Source: Bacillota bacterium (GTDB lineage: Bacteria; Bacillota; Clostridia; Christensenellales; UMGS416). From it: DNA of 64,000 nucleotides. The stretch covers positions 1 through 64,000 of the forward strand of contig JAEYRH010000003.1 of assembly GCA_023435705.1 (NCBI GenBank). The letters run 5' to 3'. Position 1 is the stretch's first letter; the number at the start of each line of letters is the position of its first letter. The notes below the pieces were generated by a model. That model made no database searches. It saw only the letters and a list, made by a program, of their open reading frames with translations, and was not told the DNA's origin. This document shows positions 43,184 through 52,824 of this stretch, one piece after another. Made by a program: the position numbers and the translations under genes.

Positions 43184-44548
43184 TTACCTGGCTGCCGGTG
43201 CGCCGCTGTCTTTGGTTACAGCGCTCGCGGCTTCAATGGACTGCACGGTATAGGTTGTCCTGCGAGTAACAAATTCAGGATAGGCTTCGTTGCCGTGTTC
43301 GCCGATATCCAGACCCTGGATTTCTTCCTTGAGGCTCACGCGAATGCCCATTGTCTTTTTGAGGGCCCACCACACGAACAGAGAAGCGGGGAATACAAAA
43401 GCTGCCACGGATACCACGCCCAGCAGCTGAGTGCCCAGCAGCGCGAAGCCGCCGCCCATAAACAGGCCGTTGCCGGTGGCCACTCCGGTGATGCCGTCCT
43501 GCGCGAAGAGGCCCACACAGATTGTGCCGAACACGCCGTTGACCAAGTGCACTGACAGGGCGCCCACCGGGTCATCCAGCTTGGCCTTGTCGAAGAACAC
43601 CACTGCCAGCACCACGATGATGCCTGCGATCGCACCGATGATGATGGAGCTGGTCACGCTCACAAAGGCGCAAGGAGCGGTGATGGCTACCAGACCCGCC
43701 AGGCAGCCATTGATGCTCATGCCCAGGTCAGGCTTGCCCAGCAGGATCCAGGAGGTGGCTGTGGAGGTGAGCACTGCCACGATGGCCGCGGTGTTTGTTG
43801 TCATCAGGATGTGGGAGATGGCCATGGGGTCAGCCGCCATCGTGGAACCGGGGTTGAACCCAAACCAACCCAGCCACAGCACAAATGCGCCAATGGTTGC
43901 GATGGAGAGGTTGTGGCCGGGGATGGGGTGAACCTTGCCGTCAGGCGTGTACTTTCCGAAGCGCGGCCCGAGCACGATGATCCCGGCCAATGCAGCCCAG
44001 CCGCCCACCGAGTGAACCACCGAGGAACCGGCGAAGTCCCAGAAGCCAATGCTTGCCAGCCAACCGCCGCCCCAGATCCAGTGGCCGACGACGGGGTAAA
44101 TAAATAGTGTGAGCACGAAGGAGAATACGATGAACGCAATATACTTGATGCGCTCGGCCACTGCGCCGGATACGATTGTAGCAGCTGTGCCGCAGAACAC
44201 CAGCTGGAAGAAGAACTTTGCCCAGAACGGTACATTTGTCCAGGAGATGGCGCTGTAAACACCCACATAGGCATCGCCTGTGGCGGGGGAATTGTCCGCG
44301 CCGCTGGCAAAGAACAGGCCCTTCAGGCCAATGATCGGGTTGCCGTCTCCAAACATCAGGCCCCAGCCCAACAGCAGGAAGCCCAATGATGAGACAGCAA
44401 ACACGATGAAGTTCTTTGAGAGAATATTTACCGTGTTTTTTGACCGGGCGAAACCGCTTTCCACCATTGCGAAGCCCAGGTTCATGAAGAACACGAGCAT
44501 CGCGGTGAAGAGCACCCACAACGTGTCGAGTACCAGTTTGGTGTCCAT
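43184..44548 (-). CDS. amtB: ammonium transporter AmtB
   Basis: The 454-residue channel has about 11 helices. The two pore histidines lie in VVHSVGGWAALAGI and SVHLVNGVFGT. The ATG at 44548 follows GGAGGAG; the frame is open upstream. The long cytoplasmic C-terminal tail ends with the region (LKEEIQGLDIGEHGNEAYPE) that couples to GlnK. It heads the amtB-glnK unit. Confidence 0.96.
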   Translation of the reverse strand: MDTKLVLDTLWVLFTAMLVFFMNLGFAMVESGFARSKNTVNILSKNFIVFAVSSLGFLLLGWGLMFGDGNPIIGLKGLFFASGADNSPATGDAYVGVYSAISWTNVPFWAKFFFQLVFCGTAATIVSGAVAERIKYIAFIVFSFVLTLFIYPVVGHWIWGGGWLASIGFWDFAGSSVVHSVGGWAALAGIIVLGPRFGKYTPDGKVHPIPGHNLSIATIGAFVLWLGWFGFNPGSTMAADPMAISHILMTTNTAAIVAVLTSTATSWILLGKPDLGMSINGCLAGLVAITAPCAFVSVTSSIIIGAIAGIIVVLAVVFFDKAKLDDPVGALSVHLVNGVFGTICVGLFAQDGITGVATGNGLFMGGGFALLGTQLLGVVSVAAFVFPASLFVWWALKKTMGIRVSLKEEIQGLDIGEHGNEAYPEFVTRRTTYTVQSIEAASAVTKDSGAPAAR

Positions 44549-44583
44549 TCCTACACTCCTCCATATCATGATAAAAATATGAA

Positions 44584-44680
44584 AATGGCGCTCAAATCTT
44601 TTCGATTTGAACGCCATTGCTCATCGTGTTGGTCGGTATATCAATGTCTTGCCGTGGATGGTGAGCAAACTCACAATTCA
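44584..44680 (-). promoter_or_regulatory. attenuator-like leader of amtB
   Basis: Within a leader of about 130 bases, the minus strand has a 15-bp hairpin (44618-44604 with 44598-44584, one mismatch) followed by TTTTCATATTTTT, which looks like a terminator. Upstream is GTGAG-TTTG-CTCAC. Its TTGCTCA can alternatively pair with TGAGCAA just before the terminator. This suggests alternative folding; the ligand or protein is unknown, and it does not match the glutamine riboswitch as I know it. Confidence 0.5.
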
Positions 44681-44687
44681 CACCGCA

Positions 44688-44716
44688 ATAATAGCATATC
44701 AGCATTTCTTGCGCAA
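44688..44716 (-). promoter_or_regulatory. promoter of amtB
   Basis: On the minus strand TTGCGC (44716-44711), 17 bases, TATTAT (44693-44688). Confidence 0.65.
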
Positions 44717-44940
44717 GAGGATATTTTATAAATTGCATAAAAATTGTCCGATGCAATGGAATCGTTATGCGGCAGCTAAAAAATGCAAGGACGCATATGA
44801 AATGATGCACAATATGTAAAGTTCTGCATGCCACTTGTGCCATGATGGCAGATTGGTGCGATGCGGTTTACAGAGCATTCCATGTTCGATATACTTATGA
44901 TTATGATCTGGTGATCATCGTTCATGAGGGATGCGTTACT

Positions 44941-46491
44941 ATGAGAAGGATTGCTTGCTTTCTGCTGATGCTGCTCTGCATATCGATTACAGGCTGTGAT
45001 TACTTCGAGTTGTCGGTCTGGAGTGCTGCGCCTGGTGGCAGCGAGGAGCCGGACAATACGCCGCAGGCGATGGGCGCGCACACAGTGGCAGCGGAGGAAT
45101 ATCTGACATTGCGGGAGAAGCCGAGCACATCGGCCAGGGCGCTGCGGCGGTTGGAACGGGGCGTGATCGTCACCGTGAAGGAATACGAGGGCAGGTTCGC
45201 GCTGGTGGATGTGCGAGACACCGGCGAAACCGGATATGTGCTTGCCAGCTATCTGGTTGCCGGTGTGCAGGAAGACCTTCGAGGCGGTGGCGAATCGCCG
45301 GGGCGGACGGTTGGTGCCACAGCATCGCCGGGCACATCTCCCAACGCTGTGCGGCAATACCGTGTGGAATGTGAGGAATCCCTGACGGTGCGGGCCAAGC
45401 CGTCTCCTTCCGCCAAGGCGCAAGGACGGCTGCAGAACGGCGCGGAGGTGAGCGTTTTCGGCTTTGACGGGCCATTTGCCAGGGTTGAGGCCGATGGCGG
45501 CCTTCAAGGCTACGTGCTTTCCGGTTATCTGACTCCTGTGAAGAAGGATCCCTCCCTTGCTGGCCTGCAGATGATAAAGCCCGTGGAGGAATACTCCTAC
45601 GATCAAATGAGGGAAGACCTGCGGGCTCTCGAAAAGAAATATCCCAAACAGCTCCACCTGGCGAGTGCCGGAAAATCCGGCGAAGGCCGGGAAATCCCGG
45701 TGGCTGTGTTGGGCGATATAAAGGCCAAGCGCCATGTGCTGGTGCAAGCGGCAATCCATGGCCGGGAGCACATGACGGCGCTGCTTGTGATGGCTCAACT
45801 GGAATATAGTCTGAAAAACCCCACCGTCGCCTTTGGTGGCAGCACAATGGAAGAATGGCTGGAGGGGGTGTGCCTGCATATCATCCCGATGGCCAACCCC
45901 GATGGAGTGGCAATCAGCCAGAACGGTGTGATGACCGACTTGCTGAAAACGATCTATCAGACGGACCGGGCGCAGAGCCTGACCGACCTCGATCCGTCGG
46001 AATATCTTGCGCAATGGAAAGCAAATGGCGCCGGTGTGGACATCAACCGCAATTTCCCAACCGGATGGCAGGGGCTGGACTCACCGAATGGCGCTTCGGC
46101 AACCCGCTACAAGGGCCATGCTGCAAGCGACCAGACAGAAACGCGAGCGTTGATGGAATATTCGAAGCAGTATCGGTTTAATGCCACGGTGAGCTATCAT
46201 GCCACCGGCAGTTGTATTTATTGGCAATATGGAGACAAGACGGCGGTCAATGAAAGGTCGAGAAGCCTGGCAGAGGCCGTGAGCACCTTCACACAGTACA
46301 CACTAGAGGATTCTGACAGACTGGATGCTGGTGGTTACAAAGATTGGGCGATGGACGAGCTGGGTATCCCATCTGTGACTATTGAGGTGGGTTCCCGGCC
46401 TTGCCCTTTGTCGCTTGTAGAGTTCTCCACCATATGGGTTCGCAATCGGTTCGTGCTGGCAGCCATTGCCCGCTGGACCAAGCAGGGCTGA
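44941..46491 (+). CDS. SH3-SH3-M14 carboxypeptidase lipoprotein
   Basis: The 516-residue protein has lipobox ITGC (Cys19), two bacterial SH3 domains (about 40-95 and 130-190) and a C-terminal M14 zinc carboxypeptidase. Zinc ligands are in AIHGREHMTAL and YHATGS; the arginine/asparagine motif is GVDINRNFPTGW and the catalytic Glu is in VTIEVGS. In this family such enzymes trim peptidoglycan stem peptides, including gamma-D-glutamyl bonds; SH3 domains bind the wall. GAGGGA lies nine bases before the ATG. Its 3' end overlaps the alanine racemase gene by 157 bases on the other strand. Confidence 0.87.
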   Translation: MRRIACFLLMLLCISITGCDYFELSVWSAAPGGSEEPDNTPQAMGAHTVAAEEYLTLREKPSTSARALRRLERGVIVTVKEYEGRFALVDVRDTGETGYVLASYLVAGVQEDLRGGGESPGRTVGATASPGTSPNAVRQYRVECEESLTVRAKPSPSAKAQGRLQNGAEVSVFGFDGPFARVEADGGLQGYVLSGYLTPVKKDPSLAGLQMIKPVEEYSYDQMREDLRALEKKYPKQLHLASAGKSGEGREIPVAVLGDIKAKRHVLVQAAIHGREHMTALLVMAQLEYSLKNPTVAFGGSTMEEWLEGVCLHIIPMANPDGVAISQNGVMTDLLKTIYQTDRAQSLTDLDPSEYLAQWKANGAGVDINRNFPTGWQGLDSPNGASATRYKGHAASDQTETRALMEYSKQYRFNATVSYHATGSCIYWQYGDKTAVNERSRSLAEAVSTFTQYTLEDSDRLDAGGYKDWAMDELGIPSVTIEVGSRPCPLSLVEFSTIWVRNRFVLAAIARWTKQG

Positions 46492-47582
46492 ACCCCTTCT
46501 GCCCTGTGCTCGGCGGCTGTGGCGTTGGTGAAGATCCGCCTGATACCAGCCGCACAATGGAGCGGGTTCACATCCAGCTTTGCTTCATCGCCTTCCACGC
46601 ACCGCACGCCGGTGAGATCCACTGCAACCGCTCCGATTCCCAGCGGGCCCAGCACATGGGCCCGCTTGTTGTTAATCACAGCATAATGCCGCCTTCCACA
46701 TAGCCCCAGAAAGCCTTTCTGCGTGACCACGCCGAAGGCTTGCCCCACTGGCAGCACGCCCACTCGGCGGCCAAAACCTGCCATCACCCGTTGCCCGTAA
46801 CCGAATCTTCGGGCTACACTTGCCGGCTTCACTGCCAGCACCGGCGCCTTCAGGCATACAGCTTGCGTAAGGCCATTGGCCCGCCCGTTTGGCACGCGGC
46901 CCAGCAGAGCCGAGCCCAGGCGCACCATGTCCATATGCATGTCCGGATGGTTGAGCATCCCGCCAGAAGCGCAGCAATGCAGTGTTTCCGCCCTGACGCC
47001 GGTGGATTTCAGTTGCCTCACCGCTTCCAGAAACGCCTCATATTGGCGGCGTGTCATCTTTGCGTCGGTGTAGGGGGAGGCGAAGTGGGTGTAGATACCC
47101 CGCACATCCATGTCGCGCACGGCGGGGGCCACATGCTGCAGATCATCAGCCAGGAACCCATAGCGCCCCAGGCCCGTATCCACCTTAAGGTGGATCTTGG
47201 GCTGCACCCCAAGCTCGCGGGCTGCTATCCTTACCGCTTCAGCCTGGGGCACGCTGCCCACGGTGAGCATCACATCACGGGCGATGAGCTCACGCACGGT
47301 TTTTGTGGAAAGCTGCGGCGTGAGCAGCAACAACGGCGCAGAAATGCCGACATCGCGCAGCGCCGCAGCCTCCTCCGGGCTGCCGGCAGCAAAACAATCC
47401 ACACCCAGCTCTGTCAGCAGCCTTGCGTATTCCAGCAAAGATAGGCCATAACCGTTGTTTTTCACCACGGCCATGATATGGCTCTTGGTTTTTTTGCGGA
47501 GCGTTTCCAGGTTGTGTTCGATTGCATAGCAGTCAATGGACAAATATGCGGAAAGTTCCGGTTCAATGCTGGTCTCAATCAT
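46335..47582 (-). CDS. alr: alanine racemase family protein with extended tail
   Basis: The 415-residue PLP enzyme would make D-alanine for the cell wall. The PLP lysine is in MAVVKNNGYG; other motifs are KVDTGLGRYGF, HCCASGGML and the Tyr region in FGYGQRV. The usual CMDQ-type motif near the C-terminus is replaced by LGPLGIGAVAVDLTG, so the specificity could differ, for example another amino acid. The last 50 or so residues (from about ATAAEHRAEG) have no family match and are antisense to the M14 gene. AGGAG lies before the ATG at 47582. Confidence 0.8.
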   Translation of the reverse strand: MIETSIEPELSAYLSIDCYAIEHNLETLRKKTKSHIMAVVKNNGYGLSLLEYARLLTELGVDCFAAGSPEEAAALRDVGISAPLLLLTPQLSTKTVRELIARDVMLTVGSVPQAEAVRIAARELGVQPKIHLKVDTGLGRYGFLADDLQHVAPAVRDMDVRGIYTHFASPYTDAKMTRRQYEAFLEAVRQLKSTGVRAETLHCCASGGMLNHPDMHMDMVRLGSALLGRVPNGRANGLTQAVCLKAPVLAVKPASVARRFGYGQRVMAGFGRRVGVLPVGQAFGVVTQKGFLGLCGRRHYAVINNKRAHVLGPLGIGAVAVDLTGVRCVEGDEAKLDVNPLHCAAGIRRIFTNATAAEHRAEGVQPCLVQRAMAASTNRLRTHMVENSTSDKGQGREPTSIVTDGIPSSSIAQSL

Positions 47583-47673
47583 GGCCGGTCTCCTGGTTCG
47601 TCTGTAATGGCTCCAGTTTATCCCGGCTGAATATCAGTATTTTATTATGGTTGTAACAGAGTTGTATATTTTG

Positions 47674-48921
47674 TCAGCGGAATTTTAGCACCAGCCCGAC
47701 CATCCTTGAGTCGTCGGTGAGCCGGTAGCTGCCTTCCAGATAGAGTTTGCTGTTGTCGGGGCTGAAGAAGATGCCGCCGACCGCAGAAAAGCCCGCGAAC
47801 ACCAGCTTTTCGTTCACAATCGCTCCGTCTTGCCACTCCCCTACGAACACGTTTGCCATGCCGCCATCGGCCTCCCTGGCCAGGCAGATGTATTTACGGT
47901 CGTCGGAAAATGCGAAGTTGCTCACGCCCTCAAAACTTGCGGAGCCGCCACCTTCGGCAGTGCTGACCACTTGCAGTGCCTGCCCTTTTTTGTCATAGGT
48001 GAGATAAGCCAGATATTCGGAATCCACCCATTGCATCTTTTTTGTTTTACCGAATAATACTTCCTCTGGGATTGCGCTGGGTAACTTTGCTTTGTCCTCA
48101 AGATCCATGCCCGGCTGCTGGTCGGTGGGCAATGTCATTGTCACCAGCACGTGCTCGTCTGCCAGAAATAGGATGCGGTCAGTGCTGTCGTCGATATACA
48201 TGTTGTCAGAGTAATATAGCCGCATGCCCTTGGTGGGCACGGATAATGTGGAGGTTCCGTCAAAGAGCTCCAGCGACATCTTTGAGAGGTACCCAAGATA
48301 TTTATCGTGGGAAGACCAAAAAGGCTGCGAACCCATGAAGTCGGGCACGTCCAGCAGCTCATGGGTGAAGGAGACATCGGAGACGGAAAGCCGCAGGATG
48401 CCGCTGTTGTTGATGGTGGTGTACCACAGCCGCTCCCTGTCGCCATCCAGCCCCATGGCGGTGACGACTGTGTCGCGCACGGTGTGCAGCTCCACAGCTT
48501 CGCCGGTCTGCCAGTCCACCGAGAGCACCTGGCCGGTCACACCCTCGGCCCGCAGAATTGAAATTCTCTTTTTTTCTTCCATTGCGGGCAGCGGCACACC
48601 GGCAGCGTCCCCCGTTTCATTGGGCGCAGCGTTTAGTTTGGTGCCCACGGCAGCCAGATGGTCGTTGTCCAGCCAGCCGCACACCAGGCTGGAAAGCCTG
48701 CCTCCGAAGTATCCGGCCTGGTCCAGCTTGTCCAGTGGGACTGTCGAGGCCCGCTCCAGCTGGAAAGACAGCGCGCCGGAGGGTGCCGGTTTGGCGGTGG
48801 GGGAGGAGGCCGGGCGCTCCAACACGATTGTTTTACCGTGGGGTGCTACGCTGCAGCCGGCCAGCAACAGCACGGCAACGATGGTATAACTCATGGTTTT
48901 GATGAGCGAAAAAGGCTTCAT
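47674..48921 (-). CDS. hypothetical lipoprotein, probably beta-propeller-like
   Basis: The 415-residue lipoprotein has lipobox LAGC and a Pro/Ala/Ser linker. Repeated segments such as WTGEAVELHTVRDTVV-like blades, FAFSDDRKYICLAREADGG and GIFFSPDNSKLYLEGSYR read like WD/TolB-type propeller blades. AGGTGA precedes the ATG at 48921, and the frame overlaps nothing of the kinase gene, which ends nine bases upstream. In an operon with a two-component system, it may be its extracellular partner. Function not established. Confidence 0.7.
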   Translation of the reverse strand: MKPFSLIKTMSYTIVAVLLLAGCSVAPHGKTIVLERPASSPTAKPAPSGALSFQLERASTVPLDKLDQAGYFGGRLSSLVCGWLDNDHLAAVGTKLNAAPNETGDAAGVPLPAMEEKKRISILRAEGVTGQVLSVDWQTGEAVELHTVRDTVVTAMGLDGDRERLWYTTINNSGILRLSVSDVSFTHELLDVPDFMGSQPFWSSHDKYLGYLSKMSLELFDGTSTLSVPTKGMRLYYSDNMYIDDSTDRILFLADEHVLVTMTLPTDQQPGMDLEDKAKLPSAIPEEVLFGKTKKMQWVDSEYLAYLTYDKKGQALQVVSTAEGGGSASFEGVSNFAFSDDRKYICLAREADGGMANVFVGEWQDGAIVNEKLVFAGFSAVGGIFFSPDNSKLYLEGSYRLTDDSRMVGLVLKFR

Positions 48922-48929
48922 TGTTTCAC

Positions 48930-50402
48930 CTATAGCCCTGTATAGACTGGCAGCGCCACATCCACACAAACGCCGCCTGGCATGTTGCGCAATGCAATCC
49001 TGCCTGCGTGCTGCTCCACAATCTGCTTGCAGATGGCCAGGCCCAACCCGCTGCTGCCTTCCTCTGACCGCCCCTGCTGCCCGGCGCGATAAAAGGGCTC
49101 AAACAGCTTTTGCAAGTCCTGCTCGGCGATGGGCCCGCCACTGTTGGCCACCGAGACCAGCGCCCGGCCGCCCTTGGCCCGGGCAATCACGCGCACGGGG
49201 CCGTCCGGATCCTTATATTTGATCGCGTTGTCAATCAGGTTGATCAGCACTTCCTTCAGGCGCTCGGGGCTGCCGAACACACGAATGCCTTCCTCCACCT
49301 CGCAGTCAATCTCGGTGGCATATTTCTCTGCCTTGAAACGCATGCCGGTGCAGGCGTCGCCGATGAGGGCGGAGAGATCCAGCACCTCCTTGGGGAAGTT
49401 GACCGACGAGGAAAGCTTTGACATTTCCAGCAATGCCACCACCATGCCATACATGCGGGCACTCTCGTTTTTGATGTGGCCAATGCCCTTGTCGAAGAAT
49501 TCCTTGTCCGTAAAGCCATTTTCCCCCAGCACCTCAGCGTAGCCGCCGATGGAGGTGAGCGGGGTTTTGAGCTCGTGCGTCACCGTGTCATAAAATTCCT
49601 TGCGATAATCGGCCAGGCGCTGCAGTTCCTCGCGGTCAGCGCTGATCACACTCATTTGCTGGTCGATTTTCTGGATCATGTGGGCAAAATTGCGGGTGAG
49701 CATTCCCACCTCGTCGCGCCGTTTGGAGTTTAGGAGTTTGTCAATGCTTTTTACACTGAAGGCGTTGCGCTCGATGTTTTTAGCCACGGTGCCGGAAAGC
49801 GCTGCCAGCTTCACCACGGGGCTTGAGATACCTTGAATGAAGAGGACCGATACCATCAGCGCCAGCAGAAACATCGCCGCCGTGATGATTGTGACAGCGT
49901 GCATCATGCGGTTGCCAAAGTCATACAGCGTTGTGTAGTCCGCCACGGTGCGCAGGATGCCGATGTCCTGCCCGTCCACAGTGAGGGGGTAGGAGCAGTA
50001 GGCCGAAGTTTTTCCTGCGGCGGTGTCCAGTGTGAATGCCGGGTTGCCGGCCATAGCTTCCTGAAGGTCGCCGTAATGCAGAGTTTCAAACACGCCAGTC
50101 CGGCTCGCGGATAGCAGCTCGCCGCCCACGGAGTAGATGGCCGCCGGGTTGCCGGAAGCATTGGAAAGCGCATCGGCCATGTCTTGCGCGACAGCCTCAA
50201 CGCCCCCCTCAGGCTGCCCGCTGCTCATCGCCAGAAACTGCCGGGCATACAGCTGCCCGGAGCTGCCGGTGGACATCAGCTCGTCGGATATGATCTTTTC
50301 ATTGCCGACCTGGATGTAGTAGGAGATAAACAGATTCATCGCCGCCATCAAGGCGGCGAAGACGATGCATATTCCCACGATCATCTTGAGCCTCAGAGAC
50401 AT
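48930..50402 (-). CDS. sensor histidine kinase
   Basis: The 490-residue kinase has two membrane helices (about 7-29 and 165-190) flanking an extracellular sensor domain, a HAMP linker, a HisKA domain with VTHELKTPLTSIGGYAEV and a C-terminal ATPase domain with N-box DNAIKY and G-box GLGLAICKQIVEQH. The signal is unknown. It lies 11 bases after the response regulator gene and pairs with it. Confidence 0.93.
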   Translation of the reverse strand: MSLRLKMIVGICIVFAALMAAMNLFISYYIQVGNEKIISDELMSTGSSGQLYARQFLAMSSGQPEGGVEAVAQDMADALSNASGNPAAIYSVGGELLSASRTGVFETLHYGDLQEAMAGNPAFTLDTAAGKTSAYCSYPLTVDGQDIGILRTVADYTTLYDFGNRMMHAVTIITAAMFLLALMVSVLFIQGISSPVVKLAALSGTVAKNIERNAFSVKSIDKLLNSKRRDEVGMLTRNFAHMIQKIDQQMSVISADREELQRLADYRKEFYDTVTHELKTPLTSIGGYAEVLGENGFTDKEFFDKGIGHIKNESARMYGMVVALLEMSKLSSSVNFPKEVLDLSALIGDACTGMRFKAEKYATEIDCEVEEGIRVFGSPERLKEVLINLIDNAIKYKDPDGPVRVIARAKGGRALVSVANSGGPIAEQDLQKLFEPFYRAGQQGRSEEGSSGLGLAICKQIVEQHAGRIALRNMPGGVCVDVALPVYTGL

Positions 50403-50412
50403 GGTTCACCCA

Positions 50413-51096
50413 TTACGGCACAAACTTGTAGCCGACCTTATACACTGTTTGCAGACTGTTTTCCAGCTCAAGTTTCTTGCGAAGACGCATCACATGGATA
50501 TCTACGGTGCGGGTGTTGCCGTAGAAGTCGATGTCCCATACGGCATTCAGGATCTGCTCGCGGGATAATACAAGATTTTTATTTTCCACAAGGTATAGCA
50601 AAAGGTTGTATTCCAGCAGGGTGAGTTCCACAGCCTGGCCGTTCAGATAGACATTCATCGAGCCGGTATCCACTTCCACCGCGCCGAATGCAATCCGCCT
50701 GCCACCAGCTGCCGCACCTGTGGCCTGCGGCCGGTCTGTGCGACGGAAGGTGGCCTTGATGCGGGCCACGACCTCACGCACATCAAAGGGCTTTGTGATA
50801 TAGTCATCGGCGCCGGCTTCCAGACCAAGCACTTTGTCTTCCACCATGTTTTTTGCGGTGACCATGATGATCGGGATTTTCTGCGTCTGCGTGATCTGCT
50901 TGCAGATGTCCAGACCGCTCACGTCCGGCAGGCTCCAGTCCAGCAGCACCAGGTCAGGTTTGGCTTGTGCGGCCTTTAGCCCGGCGGAGCCGGTGAGCGC
51001 CACGGTGACGATGTATCCTTCCTTTTGCAGGCGGTAGGCCAGCAGCTCGGCAATGGGCTTGTCGTCTTCCACAACTAAAATGTGTTTTCCGTCCAT
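50413..51096 (-). CDS. OmpR-family response regulator
   Basis: The 227-residue regulator has a receiver domain with Asp in LVLLDWSLPDVSG and Lys in ITKPFDVRE, and a winged helix (VLSREQILNAVW, NTRTVDIHVMRLRKKLE). The ATG at 51096 follows AAAGGAC; the frame is open upstream without a site. First gene of the regulator-kinase-lipoprotein operon. Confidence 0.94.
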   Translation of the reverse strand: MDGKHILVVEDDKPIAELLAYRLQKEGYIVTVALTGSAGLKAAQAKPDLVLLDWSLPDVSGLDICKQITQTQKIPIIMVTAKNMVEDKVLGLEAGADDYITKPFDVREVVARIKATFRRTDRPQATGAAAGGRRIAFGAVEVDTGSMNVYLNGQAVELTLLEYNLLLYLVENKNLVLSREQILNAVWDIDFYGNTRTVDIHVMRLRKKLELENSLQTVYKVGYKFVP

Positions 51097-51112
51097 GATC
51101 GTCCTTTCCCGG

Positions 51113-51706
51113 TCAGAGCACGATGTCATACTCCATCTGCCTGGCGGTTGCGAGCGCTTCGGCGCGCCCAACCAGCTTTTTGACGATGTAAAAGCTCATA
51201 TTGATCCCGGCGGATATGCCGCCGGAGGATATTATTCTCCCTTGATCCACGAATTTCACATGGGGGCGCACCTCAAGCTCCGGACAAGATTGCTTGAGCT
51301 CATCGGTGTGTGCCCAATGGGTTGTGGCGGCGCGGCCTTCCAGCAGCCCGGTCTTGGCCAGCAGAAACGCGCCGGTGCAAACGCTTGCGATGAGCTTTGT
51401 CTTGCCCGCCTGCACCTTGAGCCAATCCAGCACCGCAGGGTTATTCACCTGCTCCACCCTGGCCCCATAGCCGCCGGGCACAATCAACACCTCGAAATCC
51501 GGCGCGGTTTCAAAACTAAAGCCTGGCTGCACCTTCAGGCCGCCCACGGCGGTGATCATGCCGCCAGTTTCAGAGACCGTCTTGACGTCGAAGGCTTTCT
51601 GGCCGTCTGCAGTTTCGGCAAGCGAAAAAACTTCGAATGGCCCGGCGAAATCCAACACTTCCACGTTATCAAAGAGGAGGATGCCAAGGGGGATTGGGTG
51701 TTTCAT
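51113..51706 (-). CDS. DJ-1/PfpI family protein
   Basis: The 197-residue protein has the class I glutaminase-like fold with the cysteine elbow IASVCTGAFLLAKTGLLEG and the acidic residue in FDNVEVLDFAGPFEV. It resembles isonitrile hydratase and the sensor part of GlxA-type regulators, without an AraC domain. The reaction cannot be told. It ends 16 bases before the response regulator start. Confidence 0.82.
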   Translation of the reverse strand: MKHPIPLGILLFDNVEVLDFAGPFEVFSLAETADGQKAFDVKTVSETGGMITAVGGLKVQPGFSFETAPDFEVLIVPGGYGARVEQVNNPAVLDWLKVQAGKTKLIASVCTGAFLLAKTGLLEGRAATTHWAHTDELKQSCPELEVRPHVKFVDQGRIISSGGISAGINMSFYIVKKLVGRAEALATARQMEYDIVL

Positions 51707-51793
51707 TGGATTCTCCTATTGAATTTATTGCCAGCTAGTAGCATTATTCTACCATACACACTGAGGAGATTCAAAGAGAGCAGGTGCCTGCCC

Positions 51794-52807
51794 ATGAATC
51801 AATTGATAAAGCCGCCAAAGCTCAAATGGGGGGACACGGTTGCGACAATTTCCATATCAGGCGGGCGAGCTGGCGATCCGGATATGCTTGCCCGCTATGA
51901 AACCGGGAAGAAAAGGCTCGAATCGTTGTTCGGTTTGCATGTTGTGGAGACACCCCACGCGCTTAGCGGAAATGACTTCATTTACAAGAATCCTAAAGCA
52001 CGCGTGGATGATCTTCACGAAGCGTTGCGGAATCCAGATATCAGGGCGATTATCACAAACATGGGAGGTGATGATTCGTATCGGCTCCTGCCTTATATAG
52101 ATTATGAGATCATTAGAAAGAACCCAAAGATCTATCTTGGTTTTTCAGATATTTCGTCCTCTCATAACATCTTTACACATGCTGGTGTAGCTTCGTTTTA
52201 TGGGCCAAGCTTGCTCACGCCCATTGCTCAGCCCGTCGCGTTGGATGAATACACGAAGCATTGGATTGAAAAGGTGCTGTTCTCGGATGAGCCGATTGGT
52301 CTGATCCCTCCCTGTGAAGAATGGACCCCCATTGAGTGGTATAAAACAAAGCTTGAGGAGATCATCTGGACTAAGAACATCGGCTATGAGGTTTTCCAGG
52401 GCAAGGGCAAAGTGAAAGGGCGGCTGATCGGTGGCTGTGGAGAACCATTGCGACAAATGATGGGAACCTCCGTCTTTCCAACAGCGGAGATGTGGAAGGA
52501 CTCCATCATTTTTCTGGAGTGCCCGGCGCCATACGGGAAGCTTTCCGGCCTGCATACGCTTCGGGCTTTCGCTGCAACTGGCATGTTTCGCAGGGCAGCT
52601 GGCATGATCTGCACGCAGATGGATGAGGAAGATAAGAAGAACCTGGCCAAGGTGATCCGCGATGAAGAGGGATTGCGTGACTTCCCGATCTTGCTCAATG
52701 TGGACTTTGGTCATCGCACACCGATGACCATATTACCCATTGGTGCGATGGCGGAGATTGATTGCGATCTCGCCACATTTAGCATTTTGGAGTCGGGTGT
52801 GGTGTAA
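51794..52807 (+). CDS. LD-carboxypeptidase, peptidase family S66
   Basis: The 337-residue serine peptidase has the nucleophile in TNMGGDDSYRLLPYIDYE and the Glu and His of the triad in IFLECPAPYGKL and DFGHRTP. Family members recycle murein tetrapeptides or inactivate microcin C-type compounds (MccF); this sequence has the MccF-like GGDDS spacing. AGGTG lies seven bases upstream of the ATG at 51794. No signal peptide is seen, so it acts in the cytoplasm. Confidence 0.88.
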   Translation: MNQLIKPPKLKWGDTVATISISGGRAGDPDMLARYETGKKRLESLFGLHVVETPHALSGNDFIYKNPKARVDDLHEALRNPDIRAIITNMGGDDSYRLLPYIDYEIIRKNPKIYLGFSDISSSHNIFTHAGVASFYGPSLLTPIAQPVALDEYTKHWIEKVLFSDEPIGLIPPCEEWTPIEWYKTKLEEIIWTKNIGYEVFQGKGKVKGRLIGGCGEPLRQMMGTSVFPTAEMWKDSIIFLECPAPYGKLSGLHTLRAFAATGMFRRAAGMICTQMDEEDKKNLAKVIRDEEGLRDFPILLNVDFGHRTPMTILPIGAMAEIDCDLATFSILESGVV

Positions 52808-52824
52808 AAGGCGATCCAGTGATA

